64,000 nucleotides of DNA from DAOTWA01 sp963702935 (GCA_963702935.1 OY969772.1:1736001-1800000); one strand, 5' to 3'. Shown: positions 29,026-39,410, counted from the first letter of the stretch. Program-made: numbers and translations. The notes: generated by a model from the letters alone, not told the origin.

Positions 29026-30363
29026 TTACGAGGGGAATAGCTTGGGCAGCGCTTCGGGGCAGTAGTGCGCCACCATTTCTGAGGACAGGCCATTCTCGCG
29101 GCAGATCTCCATGTACAGGTTGGCGCTGCCGCGGCGGCGGCGCGCCTGCGTCTCCACGTCCAGCTCCCACAGGCCGAAGCGCTGCGTCCAGCCGCGCTCC
29201 CACTCGAAATTGTCCACCAGCGTCCAGTGGAAGTAGCCCTTGACCGGCCAGTTGAAATTGACCGCCCGCCACACCTGGTGGATGTGCTGCGCCAGGTAGC
29301 GCGGGCGCAGGTCGTCGTCGGCGTCCTCCACCCCGTTCTCGCTGACGATCATGGGCACGCCGAACTTCAATCCCCACTTGAGCGCCTCGAGCATCCCGTC
29401 CGGCTCGTTGGCGATGAAGCCCCCGTCGCTCAGGTCCGCGTCCGGGAGGAAGTATTGCTTCCCGAACAAAGTCCGCCTGGCCGTGGGGCTGAACAAAACC
29501 CGGTCGCGCGTGTAATAGTTCACCCCCAAAAAGTCCTGCGTCCGTGCAGCCTGCGGCAGGCGCGCGCGTTTATACACGTAGTCGAGCTGCCCGTCCTTCA
29601 GCGCGCGGGGGAAGAAATTGTTGAACAGCCTGGAGAGAGTGCCGGCTACCAGGCCGTCCAGCGGCATCCAACTGCGCGCCGGCAGGAAGCTGCGGTAGTT
29701 GACCGCGATGCCCACGCGCGCCGCCGGCTGCACGGAATGGATCACGCGATAGGCGGCGGCGTGCCCGCGCACCAGATTGGCCATCACCTGGAAAGCCAGG
29801 CCGAGGTCCGTCTTGCCCGGCGGGAACTCCCTGCCCATGTACCCGCTGGAAACGTACACGTTGGGCTCATTGATCGTGATCCACAGGGTCACGTATTCCT
29901 GCAGCGCCTCGACCATCTTGCGCACGTAAGCCGCGAACTGATCCACGATGGCCTCGCTCTCCCAGCCGCCCTGCTCGCCGACCCACAGCGGGTCGGTGAA
30001 GTGGTGCAGGGTGATCACGGGCGTCAAGCCGCGCTCCAGCAGGCCGCGCACCATCTGGCGATAATAATCGATGGCCGACTCGTCCCAGCGATCGGGGGTG
30101 GGCTGCACGCGACTCCATTCGATGGACATGCGGTGCGCGTTCTGGCGCGTCTCGGCGGCCCGGTCGAAATCTTCGCGCCAGCGCCCGCCCCACCAGTCAC
30201 AGGCCAGCCCGGATTTCTGATCCTTGAGGATGCGCCCGGCTTCCTGCTCCCAGGCATACCAGTTGTTGTTGGTGTTGTTGCCCTCCACCTGGTGCGAAGC
30301 GGTGGCAGTGCCCCATAAAAATCCGCTGGGAAAGTGATAGGTTGCTTGGGGTGAGGTGCCCAT
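29026..30363 (-). CDS. Glycoside hydrolase family 1 beta-glucosidase
   Basis: 445 residues. GH1 signature residues: N-terminal FPSGFLWGTATASHQVEG, acid/base Glu in TINEPNVY, nucleophile Glu in IVSENGVED, and the aglycone-side WTLVDNFEWERGW. Hydrolyses beta-glucosides or related sugars in the cytoplasm (no signal peptide). ATG 30363 is preferred because the protein then begins at the usual GH1 start; the longer frame has no RBS. Divergent from the HD-GYP gene, sharing a 256-base upstream region. Confidence 0.94.
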   Translation of the reverse strand: MGTSPQATYHFPSGFLWGTATASHQVEGNNTNNNWYAWEQEAGRILKDQKSGLACDWWGGRWREDFDRAAETRQNAHRMSIEWSRVQPTPDRWDESAIDYYRQMVRGLLERGLTPVITLHHFTDPLWVGEQGGWESEAIVDQFAAYVRKMVEALQEYVTLWITINEPNVYVSSGYMGREFPPGKTDLGLAFQVMANLVRGHAAAYRVIHSVQPAARVGIAVNYRSFLPARSWMPLDGLVAGTLSRLFNNFFPRALKDGQLDYVYKRARLPQAARTQDFLGVNYYTRDRVLFSPTARRTLFGKQYFLPDADLSDGGFIANEPDGMLEALKWGLKFGVPMIVSENGVEDADDDLRPRYLAQHIHQVWRAVNFNWPVKGYFHWTLVDNFEWERGWTQRFGLWELDVETQARRRRGSANLYMEICRENGLSSEMVAHYCPEALPKLFPS

Positions 30364-30619
30364 GGGATGCTCGACTCCTGCGCGTTTCTTGGGTAGGTGT
30401 GCGGCAGGGGAAAAAGTGACCCCCACGGCACACGCCCTCCTATTTTACACCTTGAAAGCCTCCCGGCGGAGCCCTCCGTGAAATCCGTTTCACAATTCGT
30501 CCCCCGCTCTGCGACTCCTATCATAATTGAAAGGAGCGCACTCCTCTATACAACGAAGGAGGATTTTACGTTATACTAGAGAATGGCGACGGTCGCCATC
30601 TCTTCATCATCTTAATCGC

Positions 30620-33600
30620 ATGTCGATGTTGATCCTCAAGCGCCCTTTATCGAGCCTGCGTCTCACCCTGTTCCTGCTGGTGCTATTGGCGGTATTGCCT
30701 GCCTCAGGATTGGTGATCTACTCAGAGCAAAGCGAACGCCATCTGGCATCCGCCAATGCTCAAAAAGAATCGCAATACCTCACCCTGGTCGCCAGCTATG
30801 AAGAACAGCATCTGCTCGACCAAACCTACCAGCTCCTGGCCACGCTTTCCCACCTGGACCAAGTGCACCAGTTCAATACACCCCAGTGCAGCCAGTTCCT
30901 GGGCGAGATCCTCAGCCAGTATCCCCAATACCTCAATTTCGGCGTGATCGACCTGCGCGGAGACATCCGCTGCAGCGCCGTGCCCATCTCAGGCGCGGTC
31001 AACGTTTCCGACCGTTCCTATTTCCAGCAAGCAGTCCAGGCCCGCGGTTTCGCGGTGGGAGATTACCAGATCGGGCGCGTCACCGGCAAACCTTCCATCA
31101 ATGCCGCTTATCCCGTGTTGGATGGCAACGGCCAGATTCAGGCGGTGGCCTATGCCTCGCTGAGTCTGGACTGGATGAACGACGTGGCGGCTCAAGCTCC
31201 GCTTCCTGCCGGCTCGATCGTCACCGTGTTCGATCGCCAGGGTTTCGTGCTGGCCAATTACCCCGATCCGCTGCCCTGGGTGGGCCGGCAAATGGACGCC
31301 GCGCCCCTGACCCAGGAAGTCCTCAAGCAGGGGCAGGGCACCTTCGAGGGGCCGGCTCTGAACGGCGTCGCCAGCCTGAATACTTTTACCCCCCTCAATA
31401 ACTATAAGAATACCTACGTCAACGTGGCCATTCCACTCACCCAGGCCTACGCCGAAGTGAACCGCACCCTGCAGCGCAACCTGATCGGCCTGGGCTTAGT
31501 TACCCTCTTCTCGCTGGCGGTGGCCTGGCTGGTCGGCGACCTGTTTTTCGTGCGCCGCATCAAGGCTTTGGTGGTCGCCACCCAACGCCTGGCGGACGGC
31601 CATCTGGAAACGCGCTCGGGGGTGAGCGTAGACCAGGGAGAAATCGGCCGGCTTGCGCGCGCCTTCGACGAGATGGCGGATTCTCTTCAGCGCCAGCACA
31701 TCCAGGCCGCTCAGGCCGCCGAAGCCCTGCAACACAGCGAAGAGCGTTACAAGGCTCTATTTGAGAACTCGTACACCATCATGTTCCTGATCGATCCGCA
31801 GACCGGCGCGATCGTGGACGCCAACCCGGCCGCCGGCGCGTTCTACGGTTACAGTCGAGAGAAGCTGGGCACGTTTAAGGTATGGGATATCAATACCGCC
31901 CCCCGCGAGGTAATTCTCGCTTCTATGCAAGAAGCCGGCCGAGAGGGAAAGACGCAGTTCTCCTTCCAACATCGCCTGGCCAATGGAGAATTGCGTTACG
32001 TGGAGGTCTACTCCAACCCGGTCAATTGGAGCGGAAGGCAGCTCTTGTTTTCCATTGTCACCGATATTACCCCGCGCAAGCAGGCCGAAGAAGCCCTGCG
32101 CGATAGCGAAGCCCGCCTGAACCAGATCATCGAGCAAATGCCCTATCCGGTGGTGATCTGCAACCCGGATGGAGTGGTTTCCCAGGCCAACCGGGCCTTC
32201 CTCGACCTGATGTCCATCCCGGCGGCTGACCAGGTGATCGGGAAATTCGACATCTTCAGCGACCACCACGTCGCCGATTCCGCCGTTCTCGCTGAAGTCC
32301 ACAAGGCTTTCCAGGGGGAAACCGTCTTCATACCCGAAATACCCTTCAGGTCGAACCGGAAATTGGATCTTTCTTCCCAATCACCGGCCTTTTTGGAAGT
32401 GACCACCTTCCCGGTGCGCCGCGAGAACGGCGAGATCGGGCAGGTAGTCGCCATTTGGAAGGACATCACCCGCCGTAAAAAGGCTGAGGACGACCTGCGC
32501 CGCGCGGAAGAGAAATACCGCTCCATCTTCGAGAACGCCGTGGAAGGTCTCTACCAGACCACTCCGGAGGGGCGCTTCCTCTCCGCCAACGCTGCCCTGG
32601 CGCGCCTGTTGGGGTACGCTTCCCCGGCAGAGCTGATCGCCGCCACCCAGGACATCCAGGGCCAGATCTTCGTGGACCCGGGACAGCGCTCCGAGTTCAA
32701 GCACCTGATCGAGCAGGGCGAGGTGCACGGCTTCGAGTGGCAGGCGCGCCGCCGGGACGGCAGCCCGATCTGGTTCTCCGAATACGCCCACACCGTGCGG
32801 GACGAGCAGGGCCAGGTGCTGTATTACGAAGGCATCGCCCAAGACATCAGCCAGTACAAGCAGGCCGAGCGCGACGTGCAGCGCCGCCTGGATGAGCTGG
32901 CCGCCCTGCACGCCGTGGCCCTGGCAGGCAATGAGGCCTCCAGCCAGGATGATCTCATCGAGCGCGTCACTCGCATCATCGGTGAAACCCTCTACCCCAA
33001 CGACTTTGGGGTGGTGCTGGCCGACGAAGCCAACCAACAGTGGCACCCTCATTCCTCTTATCACACCCGCACCGGGGAGAAATTACGGTCTCATCCCATG
33101 GAAATCGGCGTCATCGGGCGCGTGATCTCCACCCGCCAGCCTGTTCGCATCCCCGACGTGCGCGAGTATCCCGGTTATCTGGTTTTCGATGAAGAATCCC
33201 GCTCCGAATTATGTGTGCCGCTGGTGGTGGGCGAGCGCGCCATCGGAGCCATCAACACCGAAAGCACGCAAATAAATGCTTTTGACGAGGCCGACGAGCG
33301 CTTGCAGCAGGCGCTGGCCGGAGAGCTGGCCACCGGCCTGGAAAGGATGCGTTTATTTGAGGCCGAGCAGCGCCGCCGCCAGGAAGCCGAGATGCTGCGC
33401 GAGGCCAGCGCCGCCCTCACCTCCACCCTCGACCTGGATGAGGTGATCGACGCCATCCTGGCCAACCTGGAGCAGACGATGCCTTTTACCGGCCTGCACG
33501 TCATGCTCATCGCGGACGGCAAGCTGCACATCGTCGCTCAACGCGGGCGTCTGGCGGAACAGTCCCAGGAAGACGAATCGAATCTTATGGAATTCGATAA

Positions 33601-35449
33601 TGTGATCCGCCTCCTGGAGACAAAAAGCCCCCAGCTCATCGAAGATACCCGCGCAGATCCTGCCTGGGTCTTCCAGCCTGGCTTTGAGTACGTGCGCACC
33701 TGGATGGGCATTCCCCTGATCGTCAAAGACCGTCTCATTGGCATGATCCGCATTTTCTCTGACGTTCCCCAGGCTTATACCCAGGAGCATGTTCAGCTTG
33801 CCATGGCTTTCGCCAACCAAGCGGCCGTAGCCATCGAGAACGCGCGCCTGTTCAAAGCCGAGCAACAGCGCGGGCGGGAGCTGGCCGCGCTGGAAAAGGT
33901 TTCGGCGGCCGTGCGGGAAGCCGTGCGCCTGGAAGCCATGTACCCCGCCGTGCTCGACCTGGTGCTCGAATTGCTGCAAGCCCAGGCCGCGGTCCTGTCT
34001 TTGCGCGAGCCTGCCAGCGGCAACTCCGTGATAGAAATGGGGCGTGGGGCCTGGGCCAGCGCCACCGGGCTGCGCATCCCGGCCGGAAGAGGCATCACCA
34101 ATAAGGTCATCGATTCGGGCCAATGGTATCTATCGGATAACGTCGCCGAAGATCGAGACGTCTACCGTCCCGAATGGATCGGGAACGTGGGCGTCGTCCT
34201 GATCCTGCCGCTCATCGCTCACGGCGAGACCATCGGCACGCTGCAAATCGGCCGGCGTGCCAGATTCGACCAGGAAGAGATCAAGCTGATGGGCGCCGTC
34301 GCGGACATCGTGGCCAACGGCATCTACCGCGCCAACCTGTTCGAGCAGACCGAGCGCGGCTTGCAGCGCCTGAGCATCTTGCGCACCATCGACATGGCCA
34401 TCACCTCCAGCATCGACGTGAATCTGACGCTCAACATTCTGCTGGAAGAAGCCGTCAATAATCTCAAATTGGACGCCGCCGACGTGCTGCTCTACAACCC
34501 CGCCACGCGCACCCTGGATTGGGCCGCCGGGCGCGGGTTTCACAACCCCGGCCTCAGCCGTTTCAGCCAGCCGCTGTCGGCCCTAAAGCAACCCGAGGAG
34601 AGATCGCCCGTCACTCGCGCAGTGGCGGAGCGCCGCCCGCTGCAGGTGAACGATTTGAGCGAGTTCGGGGCCGGGCGGAGCCGCCTGCTGCGCCAGGAAG
34701 GGTTGGCTACCGCCATCCTGGTGCCGTTTGTGTCCAAGGGCCAGGTGAAGGGCGTGATGGAGATCTTCAACCGCGCTTCGATCAACCCCGACCACGAATG
34801 GATGGGCTTCCTCGAGTCGATGGCCGGACAGGCCGCCATCGCTATCGATAACGCCGAGATGTTCAACAGCCTGGAGCGCACCAACCTGGAGCTTTCCCTG
34901 GCCCGCGATGCTACCATCGAAGGCTGGACGCGCGCCCTCGACCTGCGCGATAAGGAGACGGAGAACCATACCCAGCGCGTCACCGAGATGACCCTGCGGC
35001 TGGCCAACGCCATGGGGCTGGGCGCCGCCGACCTGGAGCACGTGCGCTGGGGAGCCTTGCTGCACGACATCGGCAAGATGGGCGTGCCCGACAGCATCCT
35101 GCTCAAGCCCGGCCCGCTGACCGAAGAAGAATGGGTGGTGATGCGCAGGCACCCGGAGACCGCCTACGAGCTGCTCTCCCCCATCGGCTATCTGCGTCCT
35201 GCCCTGGATATTCCCTACTGCCACCACGAAAAGTGGGACGGCACGGGCTACCCGCGCGCCCTGAAAGGCGAGCAGATTCCCCTGGCCGCGCGTATTTTCG
35301 CCGTGGTGGATGTGTGGGACGCGCTCACTTCCGACCGGCCTTACCGCCCGGCCTGGTCCAAAGAAAAGGCGCGCGCTTACATCCTCGAACAAAGCGGCCA
35401 GCACTTCGACCCGGCCGTGGTGGCCGTCTTCGAGAAGATGGAGTTTTAG
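30620..35449 (+). CDS. Cache-HAMP-PAS-GAF-HD-GYP signalling protein
   Basis: 1609 residues from ATG 30620. Order: TM1 (~10-30), extracytoplasmic Cache-type sensor (~35-280), TM2 (~287-310), HAMP (~313-365), three PAS domains (~373-480, 493-620, 630-750), four GAF domains (~765-910, 925-1070, 1090-1235, 1250-1410) and HD-GYP (~1425-1600). The phosphodiesterase residues are intact: LLHDIGKMG, the HPETAYELL region, HHEKWDGTGYP and VVDVWDALTSDRPY. Such proteins hydrolyse cyclic di-GMP in response to several signals. Possible -10 TATACT near 30575. Signals unknown. Confidence 0.9.
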   Translation: MSMLILKRPLSSLRLTLFLLVLLAVLPASGLVIYSEQSERHLASANAQKESQYLTLVASYEEQHLLDQTYQLLATLSHLDQVHQFNTPQCSQFLGEILSQYPQYLNFGVIDLRGDIRCSAVPISGAVNVSDRSYFQQAVQARGFAVGDYQIGRVTGKPSINAAYPVLDGNGQIQAVAYASLSLDWMNDVAAQAPLPAGSIVTVFDRQGFVLANYPDPLPWVGRQMDAAPLTQEVLKQGQGTFEGPALNGVASLNTFTPLNNYKNTYVNVAIPLTQAYAEVNRTLQRNLIGLGLVTLFSLAVAWLVGDLFFVRRIKALVVATQRLADGHLETRSGVSVDQGEIGRLARAFDEMADSLQRQHIQAAQAAEALQHSEERYKALFENSYTIMFLIDPQTGAIVDANPAAGAFYGYSREKLGTFKVWDINTAPREVILASMQEAGREGKTQFSFQHRLANGELRYVEVYSNPVNWSGRQLLFSIVTDITPRKQAEEALRDSEARLNQIIEQMPYPVVICNPDGVVSQANRAFLDLMSIPAADQVIGKFDIFSDHHVADSAVLAEVHKAFQGETVFIPEIPFRSNRKLDLSSQSPAFLEVTTFPVRRENGEIGQVVAIWKDITRRKKAEDDLRRAEEKYRSIFENAVEGLYQTTPEGRFLSANAALARLLGYASPAELIAATQDIQGQIFVDPGQRSEFKHLIEQGEVHGFEWQARRRDGSPIWFSEYAHTVRDEQGQVLYYEGIAQDISQYKQAERDVQRRLDELAALHAVALAGNEASSQDDLIERVTRIIGETLYPNDFGVVLADEANQQWHPHSSYHTRTGEKLRSHPMEIGVIGRVISTRQPVRIPDVREYPGYLVFDEESRSELCVPLVVGERAIGAINTESTQINAFDEADERLQQALAGELATGLERMRLFEAEQRRRQEAEMLREASAALTSTLDLDEVIDAILANLEQTMPFTGLHVMLIADGKLHIVAQRGRLAEQSQEDESNLMEFDNVIRLLETKSPQLIEDTRADPAWVFQPGFEYVRTWMGIPLIVKDRLIGMIRIFSDVPQAYTQEHVQLAMAFANQAAVAIENARLFKAEQQRGRELAALEKVSAAVREAVRLEAMYPAVLDLVLELLQAQAAVLSLREPASGNSVIEMGRGAWASATGLRIPAGRGITNKVIDSGQWYLSDNVAEDRDVYRPEWIGNVGVVLILPLIAHGETIGTLQIGRRARFDQEEIKLMGAVADIVANGIYRANLFEQTERGLQRLSILRTIDMAITSSIDVNLTLNILLEEAVNNLKLDAADVLLYNPATRTLDWAAGRGFHNPGLSRFSQPLSALKQPEERSPVTRAVAERRPLQVNDLSEFGAGRSRLLRQEGLATAILVPFVSKGQVKGVMEIFNRASINPDHEWMGFLESMAGQAAIAIDNAEMFNSLERTNLELSLARDATIEGWTRALDLRDKETENHTQRVTEMTLRLANAMGLGAADLEHVRWGALLHDIGKMGVPDSILLKPGPLTEEEWVVMRRHPETAYELLSPIGYLRPALDIPYCHHEKWDGTGYPRALKGEQIPLAARIFAVVDVWDALTSDRPYRPAWSKEKARAYILEQSGQHFDPAVVAVFEKMEF

Positions 35450-35755
35450 GGAAGGATGAAGGCGGAAGGCGGAAGGATGAGGAAGGCAGGCAATCAGGAG
35501 CCAGTATTCGGTATACAGTATTCGGTATACAGTATTCAGCATACAGCAGGCAGTGTTCAGCCGGCCCAGGTCGCTGGATTGCCCCATCGCCCGATCACTT
35601 GATTTCTGATCGCCTCATTGCCTCATTGCCTTATTACCTCATCCCCCGATCCTCTCATCGCCTGGCTGCCTCATTCCCTGATCCCCTCATCGCCTTGTTG
35701 CCTCATTGCCTGATCGCCTGATCCCTGATTGCCTACCCGTAGCAATCTAAAATCT
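35450..35755. repeat. Repeat block of families E, H, A and D
   Basis: A 306-base gap composed almost wholly of repeats: GAAGGCGGAAGGCGGAAGG, then GTATACAGTATTCGGTATAC (a type seen only here), then a long run of CCTCATTGCCTGATCGCC words, then AATCTAAAATCTTCAATC. No gene seen. It separates the HD-GYP gene from the 3' end of the phage-like cassette. Confidence 0.75.
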
Positions 35756-37243
35756 TCAATCAGCAATCTTCAATTCCACCCTTCCCGCCTCCCCATAATA
35801 CGTCGCGCCCTCCACGAAGGCGCGCCAGGGCTCCTGTGTATCCGCGGCGCGCAGCCAGTTGCCGGCCGGGTTGGGAGGCGCGGGCAGCGCGCCTTCGCTG
35901 GTGCTGATGCGCCCATCGGGCAGCAACACCCAATCGCGCTCGCCGGGAGCGGGCGCCTCGCACACGCTCAGCCGCCGCGAGCGATCCACCCGGGCCAGCA
36001 GCCGCCGCCCGCGCACGCCACCCACCGCGAACAGATCCAGCAGCTCGTCCAGCCCGGTGCGTCTCCCGTCGCGATACAGCGGCATGGCCTTTCCACTGGG
36101 CGCCTCGATTTCCACCCCTTCCAGGAATTGCCCACATTCCTGCGCGGTGCACAGCCGTTGGATCTGCGCGCTGGTCTCCTGCACGCCCTCCACGCGGAAC
36201 ACCAGATCCGCATCCGGGCTGCGCGGCAGCCAGCTCGCGCCGTTCCACAGGCGCAGCGCCCCGCGGGGATAGCCCAGGCCCTCCTCTACGTCCAGGCCGT
36301 ATCGATTGATCGCGTCCAACCCTCCCGTGCGGCTGGCTTCCAGCCAATAGATCGTCTCGGGCAGCAACAGCGGGCCGCCCGCCAGCTCTACGGACACCTG
36401 GCGGTAGGTCTCCGTCAGCAGGTCCGCTGAGAGGACGCCTTCGGCCAGCAACGCGCCGGGCGCGCCGCCCGCGTCGGCTCTGAGCGCCAGCCGCAAGGCG
36501 TCTCCCGGCGCGCCAAAGCGGCGCGCCCGCACTGAGAGGCGCCCGGCCTGCCAGCCCTGCTCCCCGCATAGGCGGAAGGATTGCGCGGTGCGCGCTTCCG
36601 CCGGGGAATTGCCCAGGGGCTGCGCCCCCGTTCCCCCGATGGGGTGCTCCTCCACCCCCGCCGGTTGAGCGTAGTACTTCCAGCCCAGCGTGGAGAACCA
36701 GCCCCGGCAGGTGAGCAACGCGCCACGGCCCGCTTTACCCGGCGCGGTCACCGCCTGAATGGGGCGGCTGAAGCGCGCCAGGGCCACCTCCCGGGCCGCC
36801 TCTGCCGCCAGGCGGGAAGCCTGCGGCAGGCGCAGCAGGCGCTCTTTAGCGCCGTACAGACGCACGCTCTCGGCGTCCTCGGCCCATGCCGTGATGGCAC
36901 ACTCCCCGGAAAGCGTGCCCTCCACCGCGCTGTACCCGTAGGCCACCGCCACGCGATTGGCCATGCGCGCCAGGTCGGCGCTCAGGCGCAGCGCCCCGCG
37001 CTCCACCTCCACGCGGGAAAGGTAGCCCCACCACAGCGCGTCTCCGCTGTCATCCAGCACCTCGATGGGACTGCGCAGCAGCCCCAGGAGCTGCTCCAGG
37101 TCGGCCTCGCGCCCGGCGGCGCGTAGCACGGCCGTTTCCGGGCCGCCTTGTGCCGACCAGCTCAGGCGTTCCACGCTGTAGCTGCCCGAGGGCAGCGCCG
37201 CCGGCCCCAGCAGATCCACCGATCCCAGTATGATGGTAAACAT
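35756..37243 (-). CDS. Phage-type structural protein, probably tail-associated
   Basis: 495 residues from ATG 37243, with GGAGG 7 bases upstream. The start MFTIILGSVDLLGPAALPSGSYSVERLSW followed by a beta-rich domain resembles adsorption or distal-tail proteins placed downstream of capsid genes, but I do not recognise a named family. Residues ~240-330 (LSVRARRFGAPGDALRLALRAD...IYWLEAS) look like a carbohydrate-binding-like jelly-roll. The C-terminal LKIAD falls in a family D repeat. It is the last gene of the cassette. Confidence 0.45.
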   Translation of the reverse strand: MFTIILGSVDLLGPAALPSGSYSVERLSWSAQGGPETAVLRAAGREADLEQLLGLLRSPIEVLDDSGDALWWGYLSRVEVERGALRLSADLARMANRVAVAYGYSAVEGTLSGECAITAWAEDAESVRLYGAKERLLRLPQASRLAAEAAREVALARFSRPIQAVTAPGKAGRGALLTCRGWFSTLGWKYYAQPAGVEEHPIGGTGAQPLGNSPAEARTAQSFRLCGEQGWQAGRLSVRARRFGAPGDALRLALRADAGGAPGALLAEGVLSADLLTETYRQVSVELAGGPLLLPETIYWLEASRTGGLDAINRYGLDVEEGLGYPRGALRLWNGASWLPRSPDADLVFRVEGVQETSAQIQRLCTAQECGQFLEGVEIEAPSGKAMPLYRDGRRTGLDELLDLFAVGGVRGRRLLARVDRSRRLSVCEAPAPGERDWVLLPDGRISTSEGALPAPPNPAGNWLRAADTQEPWRAFVEGATYYGEAGRVELKIAD

Positions 37244-37259
37244 GTCCGCCTCCTCCACG

Positions 37260-37304
37260 CCCTCACCCTAACCCTCTCCCACCGGGAGAGGGTTAGGGTG
37301 AGGG
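37260..37304. repeat. Perfect 20-bp hairpin between cassette genes
   Basis: CCTCACCCTAACCCTCTCCC (37261-37280) and its exact complement (37284-37303) around a 3-base loop. It could cut or stabilise the mRNA between the two tail-like genes, or be another small palindromic element. No T-run follows on the minus strand. Confidence 0.8.
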
Positions 37305-37310
37305 TAACAT

Positions 37311-38633
37311 CTACACCAGCCTGCGCCTGGGGCGATATTGCACCCGCACGCGCAGCGTGCGCTCCACCGGCGCGCCCGGGCCGCAGTCGTGCAGGAAATA
37401 CAGGCGCTGCCGCCGGCCTGGGGTGAGCTTCAGCCCCTTGCCGTAGGCCAGGTGCGAGACCTGGCGCAAGCCCGCCGCGGACAGCGCGCTGCACACGCCC
37501 TCCCCGCCGTCGTCCACCAACGTCTCCTGCCAGGCCAGCCCCGCCAGCGCCTCGTAGCGCCGCCAACCTTCCAGAGGCAGCAGCGCCAGGAAGTCCACTT
37601 TCAGGCTGTGCGTCCCGGCGGCGTTGCGCGTGGCGCACAGGGTCAGCGTCAGCGGGGAGGCGTCCGGCGCGCAGCTTGCTTCCAACGGCGCGGGCGGGAG
37701 CTGCATCACCGGCAGCTCGATTAGCTCGCAGGTGGGCGGCGCCAGCACCTTAGGCAGGGAGCGTACGGAGAGGCTGCCGTTGCTCAGGTGCAGCTCCAGC
37801 CACAGGTCGTTATAAGCCGGCGCCTCGTGCAGCCGCAACAGCGGGCGGAAGCTGCGCCCGGCGCAAGCCCTGAGCTGCGCGCTGCTCAGCGTCCACGCGA
37901 GCAGCTCCGTGTAGACAGGCGCCGACCAGCTCAACGCCTGGCACGCCCCAGCGCTGCACCCGGGCTGCAGCACGGTCGTCCCGCCCGTTCCGGCTTCGCC
38001 CTCCAAAAAGTGGGGCAGCCCGTCCGGCGCTTCCCCGTCGGCAAAGACCGCCTGCCCCGCCAGGATCAACAGGCTGCGCTCCGTGTCCTGGGTGGTGTTC
38101 TGCACGCTCAAGACGACCGGCGCAGGCAGCCCGCCGCCCACGTCTCCACCGTCGATCTCCACGAAGTTGCAATGCAGGCCGTCTAGGTGATTATCGACCG
38201 ACAGCCCTGCCGTAACGCGCGCCCCGTGGACGTTGCTGAGCGGCGCGTCTCGCAGCGCGCCCTCCCAGGCGTTTTCGCGCAGGAGGCACACGCGCACCCC
38301 CAGGCTGCCGCGCCCGCGCTCGCCCGCCGCCGGTTCCAGGCGCGCTTCCAGCAGGCGGCTGCGCCAGGTCTCCTCGCCGGGGCGCGCCTGCTGGAAGAGG
38401 TAGACCCCCACCCCGCGCGCCGCCTCGACTTGCGCCACGGCGCGCTCCAGGGCCTCCAGCCCGGCGGCAATCGCCAGGGGGTCGCCGTCCTCCAGGGCCA
38501 GCTCGATGGTCTCCGCCGCCGTTTCCCCGGCAGGCGCGCATGCCCGGTAAGTCGCGCCTTTGAAGGGCAACGTGCGCCCCTCGCCCAGCAGCGTGAAGGC
38601 CGCGCTTTCCGTCCCGATGGCCAGGCGGTTCAC
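37311..38633 (-). CDS. Phage-type structural protein, function unknown
   Basis: 440 residues. GTG 38633 overlaps the TGA of the preceding gene (GTGA), indicating coupling. Mainly beta-rich: VNRLAIGTESAAFTLLGEGRTLPFKGATY at the start, SVDNHLDGLHCNFVEIDGG and a C-terminal TLRVRVQYRPRRRL. Position after the adaptor-like gene and before the terminal tail-like gene suggests a virion or tail component. No named family recognised. Confidence 0.45.
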   Translation of the reverse strand: MNRLAIGTESAAFTLLGEGRTLPFKGATYRACAPAGETAAETIELALEDGDPLAIAAGLEALERAVAQVEAARGVGVYLFQQARPGEETWRSRLLEARLEPAAGERGRGSLGVRVCLLRENAWEGALRDAPLSNVHGARVTAGLSVDNHLDGLHCNFVEIDGGDVGGGLPAPVVLSVQNTTQDTERSLLILAGQAVFADGEAPDGLPHFLEGEAGTGGTTVLQPGCSAGACQALSWSAPVYTELLAWTLSSAQLRACAGRSFRPLLRLHEAPAYNDLWLELHLSNGSLSVRSLPKVLAPPTCELIELPVMQLPPAPLEASCAPDASPLTLTLCATRNAAGTHSLKVDFLALLPLEGWRRYEALAGLAWQETLVDDGGEGVCSALSAAGLRQVSHLAYGKGLKLTPGRRQRLYFLHDCGPGAPVERTLRVRVQYRPRRRLV

Positions 38634-39070
38634 GGTAGGCCGTCCCAGGCGTCCAGCTTCCAGCCCGCGCCCTCCCGGTCGTCCCACGGCGCGCCGCCCG
38701 CAGCGCGCAGCTCCTGGCCGCGCGCCCTGTCCAGCATCTCGCGGAAAGCCGCCAGGCGTTGGGCGGCCCAGCCGCTTAGCTCTCCCGCCGAACGCGCGTC
38801 GGGCTGGTCGCCTTCCGCACGCCGGGCCGCGCGCCCCTCGGCCGCGTAGCCAGCCGCCCCCAGCGCCAGCAGGCTCTCGTGCTGCCGCGGCAGGCTGGTC
38901 GCCGCCTCCCCGTCCAGCCCCTGGAGCGTGGCCTGGCCCCCCAGGGCCAGGTTATACTCGCTCAGAGCCAGGCGCAGGGCCTCCTCCAGGGCGGCCTCCG
39001 GCCAGGTCAAATGCGTGCCATCCTGCAGGGCCTGCCCCACCCGCTCCGTCAAGCTGCTTAGATCAGACAT
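38630..39070 (-). CDS. Probable phage head-tail adaptor-like protein
   Basis: 146 residues from ATG 39070, with GGAGG 5 bases upstream. Mostly alpha-helical (SDLSSLTERVGQALQDG..WPEAALEEALRLALSEYNL). Size and place, between capsid and tail-like genes, fit a connector (gp6/gp15-like), yet sequence identity to a family is not evident to me. Its stop overlaps the start of the next gene. Confidence 0.45.
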   Translation of the reverse strand: MSDLSSLTERVGQALQDGTHLTWPEAALEEALRLALSEYNLALGGQATLQGLDGEAATSLPRQHESLLALGAAGYAAEGRAARRAEGDQPDARSAGELSGWAAQRLAAFREMLDRARGQELRAAGGAPWDDREGAGWKLDAWDGLP

Positions 39071-39088
39071 GCTCACCTCCTCTTCTCC

Positions 39089-39128
39089 GATCCCCCCAAC
39101 CCCCCTTAGCAAGGGGGGCGGGGGGATC
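39089..39128. repeat. GATCCCCCC palindrome
   Basis: GATCCCCCCAACCCCCCTT, a short loop, then AAGGGGGGCGGGGGGATC. A near copy lies at 60610-60650. Palindromes of this kind are common intergenic elements in several phyla. Confidence 0.8.
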
Positions 39129-39165
39129 CCTCACTCAGCAATCCACAATCTACAATCTCAAATTC

Positions 39166-39369
39166 CTACACTCTCCGGCTCAGCCCATCCTCCAGGGACA
39201 CCCCCAGGATGTAAGCCACGAGCACGTACACCAGGGTGGTGAGCTGCTCCTCCGCCAGGGGAAAATCCGGACAAAAGGCCTTGACCACCACCATCGCAAA
39301 CCCGATCAGCCCCGCCCAAAACTTGCGCGACTTGACCAGCTCCAGCCATTTGGAAGTGTTGTGCGGCAT
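39166..39369 (-). CDS. Small two-helix membrane protein, holin-like
   Basis: 67 residues from ATG 39369 (GGAG 7 bases upstream). Two hydrophobic helices, FWAGLIGFAMVVVKAFC and TLVYVLVAYILGVSLED, with a basic N-terminus (SKWLELVKSRK). Several phage holins look like this, and the place just after the capsid gene supports it, but no lysin gene follows, so a different membrane role is possible. Confidence 0.5.
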   Translation of the reverse strand: MPHNTSKWLELVKSRKFWAGLIGFAMVVVKAFCPDFPLAEEQLTTLVYVLVAYILGVSLEDGLSRRV

Positions 39370-39410
39370 CTTTGATCTCCTTGTTGAAATGGTTTGTGTA
39401 GCGGATTTCG